In this document: one piece after another, positions 57,062-64,000 of the stretch
How positions within the stretch are numbered: position 1 is the first letter of the stretch
Layout: each line of letters starts with the position of its first letter
Source: Dryococelus australis
Taxonomy: Eukaryota; Arthropoda; Insecta; Phasmatodea; Phasmatidae
Direction: 5' to 3'
Assembly: GCA_029891345.1 (NCBI GenBank)
Contig: CM056997.1
Span: 216,791,212 to 216,855,211 of the forward strand
Length of the DNA: 64,000 nt
The notes under the pieces: model-generated
What the model saw: only the letters and a program-made list of their open reading frames with translations
Database searches by the model: none
What the model was told of the DNA's origin: nothing
Program-made: the position numbers and the translations under genes

Positions 57062-57330
57062 GGGCAGCGGTGGCACTGTGGCTAGGGCGCTCGCCTCCCA
57101 CCACGGCGATGCGGATTCGATCCCCGGCGGGTTCGCTCCCGGATTTTCTCATGTTGGGATCGTGCTGAGCGATGCCGTTTGCCGGCAGGTTTCCACGGGG
57201 TACTCCCGTTCCCTCCGCCCTTGCATTCCAGCGCCGCTCCATCCTGGGGTTTCATTCCATGTCATGTTCGGGATGACGGGCACCTACGGGCCCCAGCTGG
57301 AAACCCCTCACTCGGAGAGATTGGCCTCGC
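57062..57330 (+). mobile_element. tRNA-derived SINE with a different 3' tail
   Basis: The head gcagcggtggcactgtggct, B box ggattcgatccccggcgg and body (tgagcgatgccgtttgccgg, ccgcccttgcattccagcgc) match the main family. After ctccatcctgggg the tail is a different sequence (gacgggcacctacgggcccc, cactcggagagattggcctc). It therefore represents another subfamily. Confidence 0.8.
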
Positions 57331-59690
57331 GCTGGGTTCATTCTCCACTCGAGTTTTCATTATTATGGGCAGGAGAAACCGATAACTAAGATATCGTTAC
57401 TGCACTTGATCCTGATATCCGCGAAAGTGTGGCAAGCTTTTCGTAGTCCACCGTCGAGCACAAGTAGACATTTTCTGTGTATGAGTAATCCTTTTAAGCA
57501 GGATTATTTTAATTTTTGTATTATGAAAATTTTCTTTGTTCTGATTATACATAGCCTTTTAACCACTAGTTTGACTGCAGGGAATCAAGATCCAAATGTC
57601 ATGTTATGGTTTGTTGTCTAAAAAGTGTTATTCACTTACGCAGCAGCCAATGAAAAGCTAGCTGAGGCACGAGTTTGTATAGCATTGAGGAGTCTGATTC
57701 ACAGACCATTTTCGAGAAAAATTTTCTATCCCTATAATACAATGCAAGAGAAATATGAATTTTGCAAGGTAAATGTACTTTTTTGTTACGTGTCTATAGG
57801 AAAATAGAATTTTCTAAGAATTTTTTTACTGTCACGCGCTGTTCATAACGGTATGACTTTTAGACATGCCAAAATCTCAAGATATGTATCGAAATTGGTT
57901 GCTATGAACCGCTAAATATGAGCTATGCGATTATAAAAATGAAGAAAATTACATGGGTGGATAGAACATTCTTCACACAATTTAAGATCGCGGAGCATAC
58001 ATAGCCCTTTTAAATGTGAGCTCTATATTTGGAAATAAAGAACCCTAGGGTTCTGTAACTGACAGGAATGAGTACTATAATGTTATACCACACCCGCTAG
58101 GCCTCCACGTTGGGATAGCCAAAATGCTGTAAAAATATTTTACACAGATTTTATGTATAATGTTTGTAGAGATTTTACGTTACACATGTAACAGCCGCGT
58201 GTGCAAATTCACGTTGAGGTATACTGAAACAGTATTGGCTGTAGGCCAATTTGTCACACGTACGTGCGACAAAAATCTGTAGTTTATATTTTATGTGTGG
58301 AATATGAGTCCACACGTACAGTGTATGCATAGATTATATCAGAGTTATTTATTATGTGCGGTGTGTTCTACACTGACATATACTTACATGAGCAAGCCAC
58401 TGCATTATGCTAACCGAATCTACATTATTATGTGTATTCAGATGGAAAATAATGAGTAGCAGCACAGTAAGAATATTCAGTTTTAATTTTAAATGTAGCC
58501 AAGTGAGAATAACCAAGCATGGAGTTCTGTTTTGCCCGGTCCGAAGCTTGGCAGGTAGACTACACCTCTTACCATTCGAACATCACTCGTAGAGCTGGAC
58601 CACTGCAGCGTATACTATTTGTGTACATTGACAACTCAGGAACATTTGGCCTACATTTACTCACAACTGGTAGGTAATTAATAAGCATGGGAAACCACAG
58701 GGATGGCAAACTGAAATGATGCAGGCGACAAACAAGCAACTACAGTAAAGTCCAGTATTTATTGAAAAATTCTTTAATTCTTATTTACTTCATTATTACT
58801 TCTAGACTATCTGCTATAAAAAAAAAATAGTGGCAATTAGCAAGAATTAATGCAGACACATAACACTCCTGAAATACGTGAAAGTGGCTGTACCTATCAT
58901 AACAAAACCCTTGAGATATGTAGCTATACTGGTTTAAGTTCAAACACTAAAATCTATGGCTAAAATTAAGATTAAAATCCATTAATTATTAAAAATCAGT
59001 GTCTTAGAAAAAATAGAAAAAGTATATAATCGTGTGCCTAGCTCAGAGTGAGTGAAAATCCCTTCAGGTTTTCCGTAGGCAAAATCTTAAAGCTGGGATG
59101 TAAGTTCTCTTAAAACAATATGGCGTTACAGATAGGAGAAAAAATTCTAGAATATTAATGGCTGACGCTGCATATGGCCCCTTAGTACGTAGTAGGGCGA
59201 CGGGTTCTACTTTACTTTTGATTAACCGGATTATCAATATGATATCAAATTGATTGATTCGATTAAGGATTTATCCGATCTTAATCCGATCACAGTTGTT
59301 TAATCCAATTTTAATGCGATGAAATAATTTTGATCGGTTGATCCAATTAATTTAATTTAATGAATAAATCAATTTTTTTTTTACTTTGTTAGAATTGATA
59401 AGTGTATAGTTTGGTGTAAAAGTGTGCTAAGGTACTTTATTTTATTTCTTCTTTATTTTTGGAGAGCGGCATGGTATATCCTCATTTTCGGAGGTCTGTC
59501 GTTGTACTGAGGTGTGGCTGTGTTGGGGAAGGGGTTAATATAGTTGTTGTGTTATATTAATTTTTTTAATGTTATTGAGTTCTTTCCGTCTGTCAGGCGA
59601 CAGAGTTTATGGAGTATTTAATTAATTAATTAGTAAATACATAATGAATTAAATGAAAAAGAGACATGAATACGATTTCCTGTATACTAG
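57331..59690. other. gene-free AT-rich stretch
   Basis: 59,213-59,345 is low-complexity (gatt/aatc words). Several 60-70 codon frames are unremarkable. No element recognised. Confidence 0.5.
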
Positions 59691-59699
59691 CAATATAAT

Positions 59700-61000
59700 T
59701 TACACGAAGGACTCATCGAATCGCAAATTTCAAACGAATTACAGACCCCAGCTATCGTGGTGTCATAAATAAATAAAGTTACAAGTTATAGCTGAAATTT
59801 CCCAATCAATATATAATATAAGACAGAACAAACTACACGACTTGAATTAAACGGCACTCTTCCTAAACACATTATCAAGGGATTTGAAAACAGGTAACTT
59901 ACAACATTAAATTATTTTAATATAAGTCAATTAGATCGGGAGGTTGCTGTGACAATTGCCTCAGTATAGAATATGCGGGTACTTATAAGGTGTGTGTCGG
60001 GAGGGATGTTGATCGTAGTAAACTGAGCCATATATACGTGAAAAGTGGGAAATGTTTCGCCGAAATAAATGTTTAGGAAATAGCTATTGAAAAGAAACTA
60101 TGACAAATTAATAAAAATTATGTTTACAATGCAAGTACTAGATGAAACAAATATTTCCCTGCAGTCATCTGAGCCTATTTCGACGCCAAAATGAAAACTC
60201 GTTTACCTACTCCAGCAATCCTTATGTAATAGCCTCACCTAATTTCCAAGATAGAAGCACATGTTCAAAATACGCGAACTTACTAACAAAGCCAAAAAAA
60301 TATTCCATTTCCCTAGCAAGCTCACAACACCGAAACGCACAGGTAAGCAGACACACAGAGATTCACTTATTGAAATTTTGCAAATCAATAGCAAATATCC
60401 TGTTTTCGAATTCACTGGTTTATATAAAGCCTAACGAATTATTTCACAACAAATTTTAAACAATATACAAATAAATATTTCAGAACTCGCATTTTGAATT
60501 TTTTAAATAGAACAAAGTCAAAAAATATCCCATGTCCATACGAATTAATGAGTTGTAAAATAATTAAATTTCCACCAAACACAATAGCATACTAGACATA
60601 CACGTACGACTCAGGTCTGAGTTCTACACGTACCTTCAACATTAAATGATTTTAAAACACGTCTGTTCGGTCTGGTGGCTGTTGTAAGAATGAGTTCAGC
60701 GTAGCACTTACGGCGACTTATAAGCTGTGTGTTGGAAACAGCCAGAGGCACCGTCTGATTGTAGACCAATGTTTTGGCATAACTCCTCGACATTAAAATA
60801 ATATTAAAAATGATGTCACAAATCGATAAAGATGTTCTGTTTATGAATTCACCTGTTTATATTTCCATTAGCATACTAGACACACACACACCTCTCCCTC
60901 AACGAAAAATGTGTGAAAATAAATTTAAAAAATGGAAGCAAGTAGTGAATGGCCGGGAAAACACTTACCATTTTCGAAGAATAAAATAATTTTAACACAA
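59700..61000 (+). repeat. degenerate tandem duplication, period about 760 bp
   Basis: aacattaaattattttaa...acttataaggtgtgtgt near 59,905-59,995 recurs as aacattaaatgattttaa...acttataagctgtgtgt near 60,639-60,732. gaattcac.ggtttatat (about 60,408) is echoed near 60,846. Identity is low. The 105-codon frame at 60,142-60,459 within it has no parallel in the second unit and is not supported. Confidence 0.45.
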
Positions 61001-61199
61001 GCTCCGTCGAAAACTTGTAATGAAAGTTTAGCGAATCCCGCAGTTAACACTCCTAGACGAATTCACACGTAATTTCATTTTCCGATATTACTAGCGAAAT
61101 GTAAAATATTTTCCACTGTATTTCCCGAATATTAGGAGCGAGGTTTGAATGCCATCCATATAATTCAAAAAATGACTTAACCTAAGTCGTGACTAGCAG

Positions 61200-61430
61200 T
61201 CAGGCTACTTGCCGAACGCGAGCGGTGAAGTAAGCAGAGGCAGGTAACCATGTATGTAGACAAAGGTTTGATGTGCAACTAAAATGGTGACTCTGGACAG
61301 CAGTTGGAAGGAGCTCTGCCCTCCCAAGCGAAGCCTCCCTCCCCTCAGGCTGGGAATTTTGATCTCTCCCGGAGCATTGACCTGTCCAGAAAAACTGTTT
61401 GCCATATTCTCCAATCCCAGACACTAAGAA
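61200..61430 (+). other. GC-richer island, possible exon or repeat
   Basis: A 47-codon plus-strand frame starts at an aaATGG context (61,283) and reads MVTLDSSWKELCPPKRSLPP onward to a stop. Two minus-strand frames of about 70 codons cover the same bases. The coding strand cannot be decided, and no family is recognised. Confidence 0.25.
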
Positions 61431-62490
61431 TTATTTTTCAGAAGTCTTTTATCCACTAAATTCAATGAAAATATAAGCAGTTTTTAAGAAAAAAATAAGT
61501 TTAATCCTATAACTTAGAAGAAATTTAAATTTTAAATTTTATCCCATTTTCCAGCAAACTTCAAATAAATGTAAATATTCCACAGCAATCTAATTCCAGG
61601 ATAGTAATCCATGAAACTACAACTAATATATAATCTAGTACAAGAGATATTTTCACTAAATAAATATTAATGTTTTTTTCAAAGAACGTCAGTTTGAAAA
61701 CACATATAATTCGATTTACTAAAATTTTTGCGATAAACAAGTCAAATATTTTAAGCATGGGAAATGCACACATTAAAATATGTGTATGTGGCAGAGAAAA
61801 AATGTATTTTGTATGTAGAATTTCTTTACGAGAGCAAAGTACCCATAAAAGAATTTCGGTTAAAATCTCATTGAAGTTTATTATTTTATGTTAAGTAATA
61901 ATATATTCCAATTAATCCTAAACAAATATAAAGTCATATAGAAATTTGTACTTTCCTGTTACGCATTTAAATAAAATAATAACTGAATCAGGTCAGAGTT
62001 GAATGTATAAAAACATTTCTTTCTCTAAACTAGGAGACGGCTGAATGCTACCTCTAAGTAAGAAACTTCTATTTCTTGTGAAAGGCAACCGACACCCCAC
62101 TAACTGCCACCTGAGAATAATGCCTTTGAATGATGAGCTATTTCACTGCTGAACAACAATACCACTAAGAAAACTTTCACAATTACCATCATTTTTTGTA
62201 TTTCTCTGCAGGAATATTAAATGTTAGTCTTAAAAAGAACTTCATAAACTAGTTTCAAACATAATATAAAAGTTTTGTATTGAAACTATCACTTCATCTA
62301 CTCCATCTTCCACAGTCATACAAAAGTTTAATATTGTTAACTTATTATCCAATTAATTCTTTGAGGATTTCAAAACTATGAAATAAAAATATGTATTATT
62401 TTTATACATTAAATTTTTTTAAATTTTAAAATTAGAAAATATGAAGACATACAGACAAAAGATCTTTAACATTTCTTAAAAAATTTATTA
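61431..62490. other. AT-rich gene-free stretch
   Basis: Nothing recognised. Overlapping 70-74 codon frames on both strands near 61.6-61.9 kb look like chance. Confidence 0.5.
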
Positions 62491-62499
62491 TATTACCAA

Positions 62500-63430
62500 A
62501 ACAATTATAAAATAACTCAAAAGGATAAGACTGAATGAAAATAGCATATTAAATCATGTTATGTTAAAACTTTAAAAAACATCACGTCATCTTACAAACA
62601 TTATATCGTGTTATGTCGGAAATCAATGAAACTATTAATATATATCACCATTTTACATTAGAAATCATTAAAATTTTGCACGATGTTATGTCTAAAAATC
62701 ATTACAAAGTTTGCAAACTTTCCAGCATTTCACATCTGAAATCATTAGAACTGTAAAAACTGTCCAACATGCTATGTTAGAAATCGTTAAAATCATTACA
62801 AACTTTTGAACACATTATATTTAAACTTTAGAAATCACAAGACAACTTTAGACAACCGAACGCCGGAAATAATTTTTCATCTGAAAATCATAAGACTACT
62901 TTTCACCATTTACATCAGAAATCATTAAAACATTAAAAACATTGGCTTACTTCATGAAAATCATTACAATTTGTTCACCATGTTACACATGAAATAATTT
63001 TAAATCTGAAAATCGTTAAGAACGTCTCACCATTCTACAGTAGAAATTATTAAAACTTTAAAAAACATTTTCTTACATCACAAAAATCATTACAGATTGT
63101 TCACCATGTTACACCTGAAATCATTTTACGTCTTAAAATCATTAAAAACTTTTCACCATGTTACACTTGAAATAATTTTACATCTGAAAATCATTAAATA
63201 CTTTTCACCATTTTACATCATTAATCATTAAAACTTAAAAAAACATAATCTTATGTTATGAAAATCATTAAGAACTTTTCACCATTTTACATCATAAATC
63301 ATCAAAACTTTAAAAACTATTCATTAGATTGCCACAAATCTTTAAAACTTTTCCACCATTTTACATCAGAAATAATTTAAAACTGTAAAAACTTTTAATT
63401 AGGTTACATCAGGAATCATTAAGACCGTAA
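62500..63430 (+). repeat. AT-rich satellite of diverged monomers, about 37-45 bp
   Basis: Words ttcaccattttacatc, agaaatcattaaaact and gttcaccatgttacacctga alternate about twenty times in a loose higher-order pattern with a spacing of about 75-120 bases. Highly diverged and non-coding. Confidence 0.8.
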
Positions 63431-63583
63431 ATCAAACCATACTAAATATGAAAAAACTTAAAAATTGCAACAGAAAACGCTACAATCACTACAATTTCCG
63501 CTTTAATATAAGACTTAAACTCAATGTATGCCTCTTTAGAGGAGCCACAGGTGATGGCGATATCGGTAACAAGATAGGACTAC

Positions 63584-63704
63584 ATCATATTTCATTAGGG
63601 GATTCTGTAGAGGAATGAGGAGGTGGGGAAATTAAATTCTGTTGTGATGATTCTGGTGATATATCGGGAGAAGGTAAATCTGGAGCAGGTAAAGGACAAA
63701 ACTT
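63584..63704 (-). pseudogene. Pro/Ser-rich open segment, possible decayed exon
   Basis: The minus strand reads FCPLPAPDLPSPDISPESSQ and continues Pro/Ser-rich to a stop at 63,586-63,584. Upstream in the same frame there are two stops, but coding-like acidic sequence (AHLDINENYACLEDNDND) precedes them. This suggests a disrupted or misframed host coding remnant. No family recognised. Confidence 0.3.
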
Positions 63705-63887
63705 AAAATTTTAAGATTCTTCCAACTCATACTATAAATCATTATCATTATCCTCTAAACATGCATAATTTTCATTAATATCTAAATGCGCATCATTTAA
63801 GGGGGCAAACATGAGGTTTAAGGGTTTGCAAACAGCATTCTTTTCGATTTTGTAGGTATTGCTCACCTGATTTTGGGAGAGTTAAAT

Positions 63888-63998
63888 CTACTCCTTGTTT
63901 GAGAGGGATGAAGTTGAATTAGGAAGCTGTGAAGCTGAAAACTGTGGTGAAATTGGAGATGGCATCGAAGTTGGAAGTGGCACACAAGTTGGAGGTGG
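63888..63998 (-). CDS. Pro/Ser-rich open frame running off the window end, partial
   Basis: The minus strand begins PPPTCVPLPTSMPSPISPQF and continues for 36 codons to a stop. A donor-like CAG|GTGAGC follows about 25 bases later, in another frame. With the segment at 63.58-63.70 kb it may be the edge of a low-complexity-encoding host or repeat-derived exon. Unrecognised. Confidence 0.25.
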   Translation of the reverse strand, partial: PPPTCVPLPTSMPSPISPQFSASQLPNSTSSLSNKE

Positions 63999-64000
63999 CA

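Noticed and set aside
56859-57242. 127-codon minus-strand frame
   Set aside because: Antisense shadow of the SINE at 57,062.
60142-60459. 105-codon plus-strand frame
   Set aside because: Composition follows the AT-rich background, and the degenerate duplicate 760 bases away does not keep it open.

Overview
The window reads as repeat-rich, AT-rich animal nuclear DNA, most likely from an arthropod and probably an insect. The support is tRNA-derived SINEs with a shared body, several MITE families, a mariner-type remnant, many satellites and microsatellites, Polinton/Maverick-type fossils with zinc fingers, and no long host open reading frame or operon-like packing. The exact lineage cannot be read from the sequence. 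A hemimetabolous insect with a large genome is a guess.

Layout. 0-8 kb: one unrecognised GC-rich candidate exon (0.26-0.57 kb), a very decayed Polinton-type fossil on the minus strand (3.0-4.15 kb), and a 2-kb array of a 21-bp unit (5.3-7.3 kb). 8-12 kb: a CpG-richer stretch with the best host-gene signal in the window, a TATA box followed by a four-codon start exon and a splice donor (9.66-9.84 kb), directly beside a MITE. 12.9-14.3 kb: a TIR element with a tripled end. 15.3-17.5 kb: nested tandem repeats. 19-27 kb: SINEs, MITEs and a few unrecognised candidate exons on both strands.

27.5-43.3 kb is the most striking region. Two copies of a roughly 1.7-1.9 kb repeat lie in inverted orientation about 12 kb apart. 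The roughly 15.8-kb interval they bound, which is Polinton-sized, holds a 14-bp satellite, a zinc-finger fossil (30.5-31.2 kb), five further tandem arrays, and a broken Polinton-type zinc-finger/PolB fossil (37.4-40.75 kb). That fossil is itself flanked by 0.4-kb direct repeats.

47.1-53.7 kb is a foldback structure of about 6.6 kb. Two long inverted arms carry mirror-image arrays of a roughly 115-bp unit around a 0.7-kb spacer with no recognisable gene. 54-64 kb is AT-rich filler with one CpG-rich island, one SINE, degenerate duplications, an AT-rich satellite and a Pro/Ser-rich open frame at the right edge.

No complete host gene could be demonstrated. Host-gene entries are candidate exons at low to moderate confidence. 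Most open frames here are satellite or repeat shadows. All repeat relationships were found by eye, so boundaries are approximate to tens of bases unless a palindrome or tandem unit fixes them.
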